From an uncultured Holophaga sp. (lineage in GTDB: Bacteria > Acidobacteriota > Holophagae > Holophagales > Holophagaceae): a stretch of 64,000 bases of DNA. Below the pieces are notes generated by a model. That model made no database searches, was not told the DNA's origin, and worked only from the letters and a program-made list of their open reading frames with translations. The DNA lies in assembly GCF_963677305.1 (NCBI RefSeq), contig NZ_OY781925.1, positions 2,630,001 through 2,694,000 on the forward strand. Direction: 5' to 3'. The first letter of the stretch is position 1, and every line of letters starts with the position of its first letter. Below are positions 53,212 through 62,386 of the stretch, piece after piece. The position numbers and the translations under genes were made by a program.

Positions 53212-54978
53212 ATGACCAGCCAGATGATCCAGCTCACCATCGACGGGGCCACCCTGAGGGTTCCGGCAGGCACCACCGTCATGAAGGCCGCAGAGAAGCT
53301 CGGCATCCACATCCCCCGCCTCTGCTACCACCCCAACCTCAGCCTGGAGGGTGCCTGCCGGGTCTGTGTGGTGCAGGTGAAGGGCTTCAACCACTTCCTG
53401 ACCTCGTGCAGCCAGGCGGTCTGGGAGGGCATGGAGGTCCAGACCAACAGCCCCGAGATCCGCCAGGCCCGCCGCGACATCGTGGAGCTGCTCCTGGACA
53501 ATCACCCCCAGGACTGCCAGACCTGCGAACGGGACGGCAACTGCGAGCTGCAGCGCCAGGCCTACCGCCTTGGGGTACGGGAGCGCCTCTTCGAGGGCAA
53601 GCGGAAGAGCTATCCCATCGATGACAGCAGCAAGTCTGTGGTCCGGACCCCCGAGAAGTGCATCCTCTGCGGCCGTTGCGTCCGAGTCTGCGCCGAGGTC
53701 CAGGGCGTGGGCAATCTCAGCCAGCACGGCCGCGGCTTCCACACCGTTGTGGGCCCGGCCAACCTCTGCAGGATGGACGACTCGGTCTGCATCCAGTGCG
53801 GCCAGTGCGTCGCCGTCTGCCCCACCGCCGCGCTGGTGGAGCAGGATCACACCGAGCGGGTCTGGGAGGCGCTCTCCATGCCCCGGGACGTCAAGCACGT
53901 CGTGGTCCAGGTGGCCCCGGCCATCCGCGCCACCCTGGGCGAGATGTTCGATCTCCCCATGGGCACCCCCGTCACAGGCAAGCTCGTCACCGCCCTGCGC
54001 CGTCTGGGTTTCGACGAGGTCTTCGACACCAACTTCGGAGCCGACCTCACCGTTGTCGAGGAGGCCTCGGAGTTCCTAGACCGGGTCGCCAAGGGGGAGA
54101 ACCTGCCCCTGCTGACCTCCTGCAGCCCCGGCTGGGTCAGCTTCCTGGAGAAGTTCTATCCAGAGATGATCCCCTACACCTCCAGCTGCAAGTCCCCCAT
54201 GCAGATGACCAGCACCCTCATCAAGACTTACTACGCGGCGAAACGGGGTTGGGATCCCAGGGACATCTACGTGGTGGCCATCATGCCCTGCGTGGCCAAG
54301 AAGTTCGAGGCCGGGCGCCCCGAACATGTCCTGGAGGACGGCACCCCCACTACCGATGCGGTCCTCACCACCCGCGAGCTGGGCTGGATGATCAAGTCCT
54401 ACGGCATCGACTTCAACGCCCTGCCTGAAGGTGAGTTCGACCGTCCTCTGGGGATCTCGTCGGGTGCCGCCGACATCTTCGGCGCCACCGGGGGCGTCAT
54501 GGAGGCGGCTCTCCGCACGGCTGCGGTCAAGCTCACCGGAAAGGAGCTGGGCCCCCTGGAGTTCGATGAGGTCCGGGGCGTCACCGGCATCAAGGAGGCC
54601 ACCATCACCGTGGCTGGCAGGGAGATCAACATCGCGGTCTCCAACGGCCTCAATAACGCCAAGAAGCTGCTGGACGCCATCAAGTCCGGCGAAAAGGCCT
54701 ATCACCTGGTGGAGATCATGGCCTGTCCCGGCGGCTGCATCATGGGGGGCGGCCAGCCCTACCCCATGGCGGACCACGACCCCCTGGATCCCGAGACTGC
54801 CCGTCTCCGGGCCAGCGCCCTCTACGCCATCGACACCCACAAGCAGCTCCGCCGCTCCCATGAGAATCCGGCCATCGAACATCTCTATGCGGATTTCCTG
54901 GGCGATCCCAATGGGGAGAAGGCCCACCGGCTGCTCCACACCCACTACCAGGCCCGCACGCCAAGGGGGATCCGGTGA
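53212..54978 (+). CDS. hydA: [FeFe] hydrogenase catalytic subunit HydA
   Basis: This subunit interconverts H2 and protons at the H-cluster. The 588-residue product has an N-terminal [2Fe-2S] domain (Cys38, 49, 52, 66) and the His-ligated cluster HPQDCQTCERDGNCEL. Two [4Fe-4S] motifs follow (CILCGRCVRVC, CIQCGQCVAVC). The H-cluster motifs are L1 TSCSPGW (Cys304), L2 MPCVAKKFE (Cys360) and L3 EIMACPGGCIMGGGQP (Cys505, 509). The second L1 cysteine, the proton-relay residue of CpI, is Ser. With HydB and HydC it should form an NAD(H)-linked, possibly ferredoxin-bifurcating enzyme. No hydE, hydF or hydG maturase genes lie in the window. Confidence 0.95.
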   Translation: MTSQMIQLTIDGATLRVPAGTTVMKAAEKLGIHIPRLCYHPNLSLEGACRVCVVQVKGFNHFLTSCSQAVWEGMEVQTNSPEIRQARRDIVELLLDNHPQDCQTCERDGNCELQRQAYRLGVRERLFEGKRKSYPIDDSSKSVVRTPEKCILCGRCVRVCAEVQGVGNLSQHGRGFHTVVGPANLCRMDDSVCIQCGQCVAVCPTAALVEQDHTERVWEALSMPRDVKHVVVQVAPAIRATLGEMFDLPMGTPVTGKLVTALRRLGFDEVFDTNFGADLTVVEEASEFLDRVAKGENLPLLTSCSPGWVSFLEKFYPEMIPYTSSCKSPMQMTSTLIKTYYAAKRGWDPRDIYVVAIMPCVAKKFEAGRPEHVLEDGTPTTDAVLTTRELGWMIKSYGIDFNALPEGEFDRPLGISSGAADIFGATGGVMEAALRTAAVKLTGKELGPLEFDEVRGVTGIKEATITVAGREINIAVSNGLNNAKKLLDAIKSGEKAYHLVEIMACPGGCIMGGGQPYPMADHDPLDPETARLRASALYAIDTHKQLRRSHENPAIEHLYADFLGDPNGEKAHRLLHTHYQARTPRGIR

Positions 54979-55520
54979 ACAACCCCACGACGAACACCGA
55001 CAACTGGGAGGCCATCCGCGCCACCTGCAGCGAGGCCCTCCCCGCGCACATCATCGACTACATCGACCAGAACCGGGAGAAGGCCCACGCAGAGAGCCAA
55101 CTCATCGCCATCCTCCACATGGTCCAGGCCCACTTCGGCTTCCTGGCCGAGGACAAGATGCACGCCGTGGCCCAGCTGGCCCAGGTGCCCCTGGCCAAGG
55201 TCACCGGCGTAGCGACCTTCTACCACTACTTCCGCCTGCAGCCCCGGGGCAAACACATCATCAATGTGTGCCTGGGCACCGCCTGCTATGTGAAGGGTGC
55301 CGAGAAGCTCGGTCAGCGGCTCATGGACGAGCTGGGCATCCACTTCGGGGAGACCACCAAGGACGGACTCTTCTCCCTGGAGAGCACCCGCTGCCTGGGC
55401 ACCTGTGGGCTCGCACCGGTGATCATGGTGGGCGAGGAGGTCTACGGCCCGGTCTCGCCGAACGAAATACCCATCATCCTGGAGAAGTACGCGCGCAAGG
55501 ATAGGGCTGCGAAGAGCTGA
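54975..55520 (+). CDS. hydC: trimeric hydrogenase NuoE-like subunit HydC
   Basis: The 181-residue product is a thioredoxin-like [2Fe-2S] protein of the NuoE family. It has the helical leader (IIDYIDQNREKAHAESQLIAILHMVQAHFGFL), VTGVATFYHYFRLQPRGKH, and cluster cysteines in CLGTACYVKGAEKLG (C-x4-C) and TRCLGTCGLAPVIMV (C-x3-C). The start is a GTG overlapping the hydA stop (GTGA). Gene order is B-A-C, closing the operon. Confidence 0.93.
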   Translation: MNNPTTNTDNWEAIRATCSEALPAHIIDYIDQNREKAHAESQLIAILHMVQAHFGFLAEDKMHAVAQLAQVPLAKVTGVATFYHYFRLQPRGKHIINVCLGTACYVKGAEKLGQRLMDELGIHFGETTKDGLFSLESTRCLGTCGLAPVIMVGEEVYGPVSPNEIPIILEKYARKDRAAKS

Positions 55521-55593
55521 AAGTCTGCGCCTCAGGGGAAGCCGAGTCCTATGATGGGAACATACGGTCGCCTTCACCCCCCAAGGAGTCCCC

Positions 55594-55992
55594 ATGTCCC
55601 TCAAAGACGAATTCAAGGCCTTCATCATGAAGGGCAACGTGATCGATCTCGCCGTGGCGGTGGTCATCGGCGGCGCCTTCGGGAAAATCGTCACGGCCTT
55701 CGTATCGGGCATCATCATGCCCCTGGTCAGCTACGTCCTGCCCAAGGGGGACTGGCAGTCCTGGGCCCTGGGCAAGCTCGAGATCGGCAAGGTGCTGGGC
55801 GCAGCCGTGGACTTCCTGATCATCGCCCTGGTGATCTTCCTGGTCCTGGTCAAGGGCCTCGGTGCCCTGGGCAGGCTCAAGAAGAAGGAAGAGGAGCCCC
55901 CCCCCGCCCCCAGCACCAAGGAGTGCCCCTACTGCCTGGAGCAGATCCCCTTGGCCGCCCGGAAGTGCAAGCACTGCGCCAGCGAAGTCTGA
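55594..55992 (+). CDS. mscL: large-conductance mechanosensitive channel MscL with zinc-ribbon tail
   Basis: MscL opens on membrane stretch and releases solutes during hypo-osmotic shock. The 132-residue product has the N-terminal helix and TM1 (FKAFIMKGNVIDLAVAVVIGGAFGKIVTAFVSGIIMPLV), TM2 (AAVDFLIIALVIFLVLVKG) and the basic/acidic RLKKKEEE linker. In place of the usual helical bundle end it carries a zinc-ribbon-like tail, CPYC-x10-CKHC (Cys111, 114, 125, 128). AAGGAG precedes the ATG. It is followed by a large perfect inverted repeat. Confidence 0.94.
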   Translation: MSLKDEFKAFIMKGNVIDLAVAVVIGGAFGKIVTAFVSGIIMPLVSYVLPKGDWQSWALGKLEIGKVLGAAVDFLIIALVIFLVLVKGLGALGRLKKKEEEPPPAPSTKECPYCLEQIPLAARKCKHCASEV

Positions 55993-56056
55993 GCCTGAAT
56001 ACAGCATCCCCCCGGATGGGCCTGAGGTCCTGACCGGGGGGATGCTGTATTCAGGC
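55993..56056. terminator. perfect 23-bp inverted repeat between mscL and lpxC
   Basis: The left arm (55993-56015) and right arm (56034-56056) are exact reverse complements of 23 bases, separated by 18 bases. It begins directly after the mscL stop and covers the lpxC stop. It is well placed as a bidirectional terminator for these convergent genes. There is no T-tract, so termination by this hairpin alone is uncertain. Confidence 0.65.
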
Positions 56057-56956
56057 GGAGACGGCGTGCCGGATACCCTGGAGCTGGGCGCCCATCTTCT
56101 GCAGCTCAGCACTCTCCCAGGTCCAGGCCCCGGGCTCATCCAGGATCGCCTTGGCCAGGGCTACGTGCATGGCATGGCCAGCGGCGTGGGCAGAGACCAG
56201 ACCCATGAGGGGAGCACCCACCAGGGCGAGGTCTCCGACCAGATCCAGCATCTTGTGGCGCACCGCCTCATCCTGGAATCGGAGGCTCTCGTTGAGGGGT
56301 CCCTGTTCCCCGAAGACCACCGCGTTGTCGAGACTGCCGCCGAGGGCCAGACCCTTGGAGCGCATGAACTCGATGTCCCGTTCCATGCAGAAGGTCCGGG
56401 CGGTGGCGAGCTCCTTCCGGTATTTGTCGGGGCTGAGGGTCAGCTCCCGGGACTGCCGTCCGATGGAGGGGTGCGCAAAGTCGATGGTGTAACGCAGGCG
56501 GAAGCCGGGGTAGGGTTCGACCCGGACCCACTTGTCCCCCTGCCGGACCTCGAGGGGCTTGAGGATACGGATGCTGCGGCGGAAGACGCCCGGAAGGGGG
56601 ACGAGTCCGGCGCTCAGGATCGCCTCGACCCATGGAGCTGCACTCCCATCCAGGATGGGGAGTTCGGCCCCATCAGCTTCGATGAGGGCATGGTCGACCC
56701 CCAGGCCGCACAAGGCGGAGAGCAGATGCTCAACTGTGGCGAAACGGACCCCCTCCCCCTGCAGCGTCGTCGCCAGGCTGAGATCCCCGACCTGATCAGC
56801 CAGGGCACGGACCTCCGCACCGGAGCCGGCATGGCGGAAGCGCAGACCGGTGGGCTCGGCGGAAGGATGGAGGGTGACGCGGCAGGGACGACCACTGTGG
56901 AGCCCGATGCCTTCAAGGGTCACGGCATGCTGCAGGGTCTGGGCGGAAGAAAGCAT
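56051..56956 (-). CDS. lpxC: UDP-3-O-acyl-N-acetylglucosamine deacetylase LpxC
   Basis: LpxC performs the committed step of lipid A synthesis. The 301-residue product has AVTLEGIGLHSGRPCRVTL and the zinc ligands in TVEHLLSALCGLGVDHALIE and FQDEAVRHKMLDLVGDL. The catalytic C-terminal His is in SAHAAGHAMHVALAKAI. Length is typical. The ATG at 56956 has GAGGA 5 bases upstream; the in-frame ATG at 57034 adds an unlikely 26-residue leader. It overlaps the right arm of the inverted repeat at its 3' end. Confidence 0.95.
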   Translation of the reverse strand: MLSSAQTLQHAVTLEGIGLHSGRPCRVTLHPSAEPTGLRFRHAGSGAEVRALADQVGDLSLATTLQGEGVRFATVEHLLSALCGLGVDHALIEADGAELPILDGSAAPWVEAILSAGLVPLPGVFRRSIRILKPLEVRQGDKWVRVEPYPGFRLRYTIDFAHPSIGRQSRELTLSPDKYRKELATARTFCMERDIEFMRSKGLALGGSLDNAVVFGEQGPLNESLRFQDEAVRHKMLDLVGDLALVGAPLMGLVSAHAAGHAMHVALAKAILDEPGAWTWESAELQKMGAQLQGIRHAVSA

Positions 56957-57075
56957 AAGGTCCTCTGGCGCCCATTTACGCAAATAATGCACCAAACACA
57001 CAAATAGTGTTATCACAATTCTTACACCACACAACCGTCATCACCATGCGTTGTGATGGCTACCACACCCTGTGG

Positions 57076-57768
57076 TCATCCCCGCGGAGCCCGCTCCCAG
57101 TCCGCCGGAGTGGTGATCTTGAGATTGGTGGAGGGTGAGGGCACCAGCTTTACCCGGAGCCCCAGTGCCTCCAACAGGGAGACGTCATCGGTCCCCTGGA
57201 AACCCGACTCCACGGCCCAGGCGAAGGCCCGCCTCCAGACCCCGAGCGTGGCCACCTGGGGTGTCTGGGCCCGGAAGATCTCCTCTCGGGGGAGGGTGGC
57301 CAGGATCCGTCCCGTGCTGTCCACCCGCTTCAAGGTATCGGTCGAAGGCTCGGCCAGTACAGCCCCATCCCAATACCCCAGCGCTTGAATGGCTTCCAGC
57401 ACGGGCGCGGCGGGAGGAAAGGGGCGTACGCCGTCATGCACCAGCACCGGCGTCCCCTCCTCGGCACGGATCGCCTCCAGGGCAGCAGCAACCGATTCCT
57501 GACGGGTCGATCCGCCCTCCACCACCCAGGCAGGGAGCCCCAGATTCCAGCTCCGGACCTCCGCCAGCCGATCCGGAGGAACAGCCAGGGCCACAGCCCT
57601 GAGGGGAGGCATCTCCGGTGTGAGGAAGGCCTGGATCGTTGCGAGAAGCAGCGGAATGCCGCCCCAATCCCGGAACTGCTTGGGGATCCCTCCCCCCATC
57701 CGCAAACCCTTGCCTCCAGCAGGGATCAGCAGAATACTCTCAGGTACGCCTATATATAAATGGCTCAT
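57076..57768 (-). CDS. ispD: 2-C-methyl-D-erythritol 4-phosphate cytidylyltransferase
   Basis: IspD couples MEP to CTP in non-mevalonate isoprenoid synthesis. The 230-residue product has the CTP-binding motif LIPAGGKGLRMGGGIPKQF, VVEGGSTRQESVAAALEAI, VLVHDGVRPFPP and AQTPQVATLGVWRRAF. The ATG at 57768 overlaps the end of rlpA by about 28 bases, implying coupled expression; other in-frame ATGs lie further upstream. No ispF fusion is present. Confidence 0.93.
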   Translation of the reverse strand: MSHLYIGVPESILLIPAGGKGLRMGGGIPKQFRDWGGIPLLLATIQAFLTPEMPPLRAVALAVPPDRLAEVRSWNLGLPAWVVEGGSTRQESVAAALEAIRAEEGTPVLVHDGVRPFPPAAPVLEAIQALGYWDGAVLAEPSTDTLKRVDSTGRILATLPREEIFRAQTPQVATLGVWRRAFAWAVESGFQGTDDVSLLEALGLRVKLVPSPSTNLKITTPADWERAPRG

Positions 57769-58570
57769 TTTTCGAAGAGGGACAGAAGGGGACATCCGGC
57801 ATTCTCCCAGATTCGGAGAGTGGATGGAAAGCCCCAGCATGCACCCGCTTCATGCGTCGACCATCAGCACCGACCGAGCGCTGGTAATCCGAGGACCCCA
57901 TCACCAGTTCGAGGGTCCGCTCCAGAAAACCGGAGCCGGAGGCTTGGTCCAGGGGATCCTCGACCTCAGGAGCGTCGGCAAGCTCAGCCAGCTTGGGCGT
58001 CACCTCATGGAAGACCACCCGTCCGCTACCAGCAGCCAGCAGGCCGAGCTGACGGGCCCCCTCCAGGGTCACGTCCAGCACTCGGCCCCGGATGTAGGGT
58101 CCCCGGTCATTGACCCGCAGGATCACCCGCTTGCCGGTGTCCATGTTCTCGACTTCGATGAGGGTATTGAAGGGGAGGGTCCGATGGGCACAGGTCAGTG
58201 CAGCGGGATCCAGTGGCTCACCGCTGGCAGTCACCTGACCCAGGAAGCCGTCCCCCTGCCCGCCGTACCAGCTGGCCATGCCGGATTCGGTGTAGACCAG
58301 GGCCGGAGGAGGGGCTGTCCGGCCCTGGGTGACCGGAACCTCGGTCCTGGGACGGCTGGCGCTGACGGTGGCATCTGGGCGGGAACAGTAGAGGCAGAAG
58401 AAGGGGAGCACCAGGACCGCCCCCAGCTTGGTGAAGGAACGGGCCCTGGCCAGCAGCCCTCCGTTCCCTGGCCGGATTCCCACGGAGGGCTGGAACTGGA
58501 CCTGGATCCCCTCTATCCAGACGGAGAAGGCCCGGTTCCAGTTCTCTCCTACGAAATCCTGTAGATTCAT
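57740..58570 (-). CDS. rlpA: RlpA-like septal ring lytic transglycosylase, putative lipoprotein
   Basis: RlpA cleaves denuded peptidoglycan strands. The 276-residue product has an N-terminal hydrophobic segment with a possible lipobox (GAVLVLPFFCLYC). The double-psi beta-barrel follows (GMASWYGGQGDGFLGQVTASGEPLDPAALTCAHRTLPFNTLIEVENMDTGKRVILRVNDRGPYIRGRVLDVTLEGARQLGL). No SPOR domain is fused. The leader before the hydrophobic segment is unusually long (about 45 residues), so the true start may be further in. GGGAG precedes the listed ATG. Confidence 0.88.
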   Translation of the reverse strand: MNLQDFVGENWNRAFSVWIEGIQVQFQPSVGIRPGNGGLLARARSFTKLGAVLVLPFFCLYCSRPDATVSASRPRTEVPVTQGRTAPPPALVYTESGMASWYGGQGDGFLGQVTASGEPLDPAALTCAHRTLPFNTLIEVENMDTGKRVILRVNDRGPYIRGRVLDVTLEGARQLGLLAAGSGRVVFHEVTPKLAELADAPEVEDPLDQASGSGFLERTLELVMGSSDYQRSVGADGRRMKRVHAGAFHPLSESGRMPDVPFCPSSKNEPFIYRRT

Positions 58571-58799
58571 GCAGCTCCCGAAGTACCCAAGTCAGGCCAT
58601 TCCAGTCAACCAGTTTAGCCATTTTTGCCACTCTGTAAAGGTTTGGAGCAAAACAGCACCGGACACACCCCGGCGATCACTGAAAATCCGACGAAATTTA
58701 CAAGTTTCCAGGCCCCTGCCGACTGCGCCACTCCGACAAGCCAAAACCCCCGTTTGCACCAATTCCGATGCAAACGGGGGTCACTTGGAGAGGCTGCGT

Positions 58800-60629
58800 C
58801 TACTGGCGTTCGGGAATGTTGTCCAAACGGAAGGGCTTGGGCTTGTTGCCACCCTGACGGAAGGCGGCCGGCAGCCTGGAGACCTCCTTTTCAGCAGCCG
58901 CAGCACTGGGGAAGCTCCCGAGGAAAATCTGGAAACAGCCACGGCCATCCCGCAGGACCATGGGCCGCACGAAGAGATCAGCCTTCCCGCCCGGGAAGAG
59001 CTCCACGGCCCGCTTCAGGGTGTCGGGCTGACAGGCCAGCTCCAGCCGGAGCGTCCAGCTCGTGGGTGGGCGCTCACTCAGGAGCCGTGCCCCCTGGGCC
59101 ACCGCCCGTTCCATATCCCCCTTCTGCAGGGCAGAGATCCGGGCCTCCAGGCTGGCATCCAGGGGCTGGGGCCTGCTCTCGGGTGCGGAAGCCGTCGCCG
59201 GTGAAGGATCCTTGAGGGGCTCTGCCGCCTGTCCCCCGGTGGGGCCTTCCGCCTTGGGGACGGGTGCTGGAGGCGTGGCCTGGACGGGCTTGTCCAGCCC
59301 GAGGTCCTGGGGTGTGGTTGCCTTGCGGGAACGGCTGCGCACCCAGAAAAGCCCCCCGAGCACCACGAGGATCACCACGATGGCAAGACCCGCCAGGAGA
59401 GGTGTCCGCCGCTTGCTGGGCAGCTCCACCCCGCTCTCCTCCTCAACAGCGCCGGTGACCGACTCGGGCATGGAGACAGGGGCCAGGGTCTCGGGGGTCA
59501 AGTCCATGGCAGGTGCGACCGCTTCCTCCTCACTGGGTACGGACTTGAGGGGGAGGGCCTCCTCTGCGGCCTCGGGACCAGACTCCGCTTCGCCTACGCG
59601 AGACTCGGCATCCGGCTCAACGGGAGCCTCCAGGCTCAGATCTGCGGTTTCTTCGGGGATCTCAGGGAGCTCCATGCGGGGGGTCGGGAGAATGGCCTGC
59701 CCACTTTCCGCCGAGAAGCCCTGCGCATCCACCAGGGGCTCCAGGGGAGCCTCCGGCACCTGGGAGACCTCCGGAAGCTCCGTGACCTCGTCAAAGGCCT
59801 GGGAGAGGTGCTCCAGATTCGTGGTGGGACGGGCCGCATCCTCGATGGTGGAGAAAAGGGTGGGAGAGGCGTCTGCAGGGGGTGGCAGGGGCACCGTGAC
59901 GGGAGGCGCCTCGCTGTCTTCAGCCAGGACCTCAGCCAGGGCCTGCCGGTCCACCGGTGGCATCTCGTGGAGACGGGCCCAACCCATCTCCCGGAGGAAG
60001 AGCGCAAAGGCCCCCAGACGCAGGGGCTCCGCCAGGCTCTCCCGGTTCAACTCCAGGAGGGTGTGGGTGCCGTCCAGGAAGGGGGGAAGCTTGGCCAGGT
60101 CAGCTGGAAGATTCATCTGGGAGAGCTGCCGCCCCTGCAGCAAGACGACTTGGTTGAGGGGACCCAGGGTCTCGAGGATCGCCTCCCGGTCCCTCAGGGC
60201 CAGCAGCCCGTTGAGGAGCAGCAGGGGCGTATCCAGAGGGAGGCGCACCACGGAACTCTCCAGTTCCCGGGCGCTGAAGCCGGGGACCTGATCGGGGGTC
60301 CCCAGGGAGCCCTGGACCACCCGCTCCACCTGCAGCCGGGCCATCTCGAGCAGATCCCGCTGGGTGATGAAGCCCATTTCAATGAGATTCTTCCCGATGC
60401 TCATGCCCTGCTTCAGGTTGCCCAGGGCATAGTCCATCTGGGTCTGGGTGAGCTTGCCCCGCTCGACGAGAAGGCTCGTGAGCCGATCCTCGGGATGGCT
60501 GCTCTGGGCGAAGACGATGTCTCCGGCGTCGAAGAAGATCGTCCGGAACGGCTCCTGCCCCAGTTTCCATACACCCGTCGCGCCTTCGCGCTGATGTCTG
60601 AAGAGATCCAGCAGGGCCGTCAGGGTCAT
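58800..60629 (-). CDS. DUF4388 (PATAN-like) protein with one membrane helix and SPOR-like C-terminus
   Basis: The 609-residue product begins with a DUF4388 module ([50 protein letters not shown]). An MshEN-like segment follows ([52 protein letters not shown]). A long acidic, Pro-rich region leads to one transmembrane helix ([20 protein letters not shown], about 405-425). The periplasmic end is SPOR-like ([29 protein letters not shown]). DUF4388 proteins are linked to signalling and motility in several phyla. Its ATG overlaps the tyrS stop (ATGA). Confidence 0.8.
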   Translation of the reverse strand: MTLTALLDLFRHQREGATGVWKLGQEPFRTIFFDAGDIVFAQSSHPEDRLTSLLVERGKLTQTQMDYALGNLKQGMSIGKNLIEMGFITQRDLLEMARLQVERVVQGSLGTPDQVPGFSARELESSVVRLPLDTPLLLLNGLLALRDREAILETLGPLNQVVLLQGRQLSQMNLPADLAKLPPFLDGTHTLLELNRESLAEPLRLGAFALFLREMGWARLHEMPPVDRQALAEVLAEDSEAPPVTVPLPPPADASPTLFSTIEDAARPTTNLEHLSQAFDEVTELPEVSQVPEAPLEPLVDAQGFSAESGQAILPTPRMELPEIPEETADLSLEAPVEPDAESRVGEAESGPEAAEEALPLKSVPSEEEAVAPAMDLTPETLAPVSMPESVTGAVEEESGVELPSKRRTPLLAGLAIVVILVVLGGLFWVRSRSRKATTPQDLGLDKPVQATPPAPVPKAEGPTGGQAAEPLKDPSPATASAPESRPQPLDASLEARISALQKGDMERAVAQGARLLSERPPTSWTLRLELACQPDTLKRAVELFPGGKADLFVRPMVLRDGRGCFQIFLGSFPSAAAAEKEVSRLPAAFRQGGNKPKPFRLDNIPERQ

Positions 60630-61819
60630 CGCACCACCCACCGTTCGAGTTTGAGTTTGCCGGCCTTCACCAGCCGGGAATCACCGGATTTCAGGACCAC
60701 CCGGAGCTGAGGATCGGTCACCTTCTCACCGTCCAGGCTCACGGCCCCCTGGGCGATGAGACGCTCGGCATCCCGACGGCTGCCCACCATGCCCCGCTCC
60801 ACCAGCAGACGGGTCAGAGGAAGCCCCTCTGCCGCGGCGGCCAGCTCCACTTCGGGGGCGTCGTCGGTCTTCCGCTCCGAGAAGCGGCGCACCCAATGTT
60901 CCTGGGCCTGCCGGGCGGCATCATCGCCATGGAACTGGGCGACGATCTCCCGGGCCAGGGCCTTTTTGGCCTCCATGGGATGCCCCTCCTTGAGGGCCTC
61001 GATCTCCGCAGGGAGCTTGTCGGTGAGCAGCAGGTACCAGTCCCACATGAGGGTGTCGGAGATGCTCATGGCCTTGCCGAACTGGGTATCGGCATCCTCG
61101 AAGAAGCCGATGTAGTTGCCCAGGGACTTGGACATCTTCTCCACGCCATCGAGGCCGAGGAGCAGGGGCACCGTCAGGACGATCTGGGCAGGCTGCCCCA
61201 GGGACTCCTGCAGGTCCCGCCCCCGCATCAGGTTGAAGAGCTGGTCATTGCCCCCCAGCTCCACATCGGCCTTGAGGGCAACGGAGTCATAGGCCTGCAT
61301 GAGGGGGTAGAGGAGCTCGTGGAAGCTGATGGGTTGATTCTCAGCCATCCGCTTCTGGAAGTCATTGCGCTCCAGCATCTGAGCCACGGTGAACTTGGAG
61401 GCCAGACGGATCCAATCGGGTCCGTGCAGCGGATCGGACCACTCGCTGTTGAAGCGGACCTCAGTCTTCTCGGGGTCGAGGATCTTGAAGACCTGGGACT
61501 TGTAGGTCTCGGCATTGGCGTTGATCTCGTCCCGGGTGAGGGGCGGGCGGGTGGCCTTCTTGCCCGTGGGATCGCCGATCATGGCGGTGAAGTCGCCGAT
61601 GAGGAAGATCACGGTGTGGCCGAGCTTCTGGAACTGGGCCATCTTCCGCAGCAGCACCCCGTGCCCGAGGTGGAGATCCGGGGCCGTGGGATCAAAGCCC
61701 GCCTTGACCCTGAGGGGCCGCCCCTGGGCGAGTCTGGCCTTGAGGGCCTCCTGGGTGTGGCACGTCACCGTGCCCTTGAGGAGAAGGTCTAGGGAATCCT
61801 GGATCGAAGCGGAACTCAT
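60626..61819 (-). CDS. tyrS: tyrosyl-tRNA synthetase
   Basis: This enzyme charges tRNA-Tyr. The 397-residue product has the class I HIGH-like motif ([20 protein letters not shown]), the KMSKS loop ([15 protein letters not shown]) and a C-terminal S4 RNA-binding domain ([33 protein letters not shown]). Sequence around HLGHG resembles the TyrZ-type subgroup. It is translationally coupled to the downstream DUF4388 gene, an unusual partner. No T-box leader was seen. Confidence 0.96.
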   Translation of the reverse strand: MSSASIQDSLDLLLKGTVTCHTQEALKARLAQGRPLRVKAGFDPTAPDLHLGHGVLLRKMAQFQKLGHTVIFLIGDFTAMIGDPTGKKATRPPLTRDEINANAETYKSQVFKILDPEKTEVRFNSEWSDPLHGPDWIRLASKFTVAQMLERNDFQKRMAENQPISFHELLYPLMQAYDSVALKADVELGGNDQLFNLMRGRDLQESLGQPAQIVLTVPLLLGLDGVEKMSKSLGNYIGFFEDADTQFGKAMSISDTLMWDWYLLLTDKLPAEIEALKEGHPMEAKKALAREIVAQFHGDDAARQAQEHWVRRFSERKTDDAPEVELAAAAEGLPLTRLLVERGMVGSRRDAERLIAQGAVSLDGEKVTDPQLRVVLKSGDSRLVKAGKLKLERWVVR

Positions 61820-61870
61820 GAAAGCATCTTGGCTTAAATGGAGCGCTTCATCCAGAGCATTCCGGCCCCC

Positions 61871-62377
61871 CTAGTCCACGCGGAGGCTGGTCAGCTTTCC
61901 ATCGGCGATCTCGATGACGATCCGGCCCCCACCCTGGGTGGCGTAGGTGATCCCGATCCCCTCCTTGACCCCGCCGCCATAATGGCGACGAAGATCCAGG
62001 GTGCCCTGGTTCTTGGGGTCCTGCATGGTCTCCATATCCGGAAGCTGGGAGGGAATGGATCCCAGCTTCGCCCGCCAGCCGCCGGCAGCCTCCAGGAAGC
62101 CCTCCTGAGTGGGGTAGTCCCGGGAGAGCGCAGGGTTTTCGGCATAGATCCTCCGGGCGCCCTCCTCGGTCTTCAGCTGCTCGGCCGTCTGGCGCATGAT
62201 GTCCCACCCATGATGTACCGACCGGCTTGCCGTACGGTACATCCAGTACCCCGCCCCGAAACAGAGCCCCACGAACAGCACAAAGGCCGCGAGGAGCCCG
62301 ATGCCCACCTTGGCCAGGGAGGACATGCCCTTCTTCTTCGGGGGAAGCCCCCCGCCATCCCAGCTCTGATCCACCAA
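61871..62377 (-). CDS. small single-pass membrane protein of unknown function
   Basis: No family was recognised. The 168-residue product has one N-terminal transmembrane helix (KVGIGLLAAFVLFVGLCFGAGYWMY, about 23-47). A soluble domain follows, with ARRIYAENPALSRDYPTQEGFLEAAGGWRAKLGSIP and a beta-rich end (TYATQGGGRIVIEIADGKLTSLRVD). The start is a TTG at 62377 (or the GTG next to it), with AGGAG about 6 bases upstream. It follows the phoH-like gene after 9 bases, so the two are probably cotranscribed. Confidence 0.75.
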   Translation of the reverse strand: MVDQSWDGGGLPPKKKGMSSLAKVGIGLLAAFVLFVGLCFGAGYWMYRTASRSVHHGWDIMRQTAEQLKTEEGARRIYAENPALSRDYPTQEGFLEAAGGWRAKLGSIPSQLPDMETMQDPKNQGTLDLRRHYGGGVKEGIGITYATQGGGRIVIEIADGKLTSLRVD

Positions 62378-62386
62378 GATGTTCTC

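Noticed and set aside
53515..54135. Ser in HydA motif TSCSPGW as evidence of an inactive or sensory hydrogenase
   Set aside because: As far as I recall, the TSCSPGW form is common in multimeric NAD(P)-linked [FeFe] hydrogenases, and L2, L3 and all cluster cysteines are intact.
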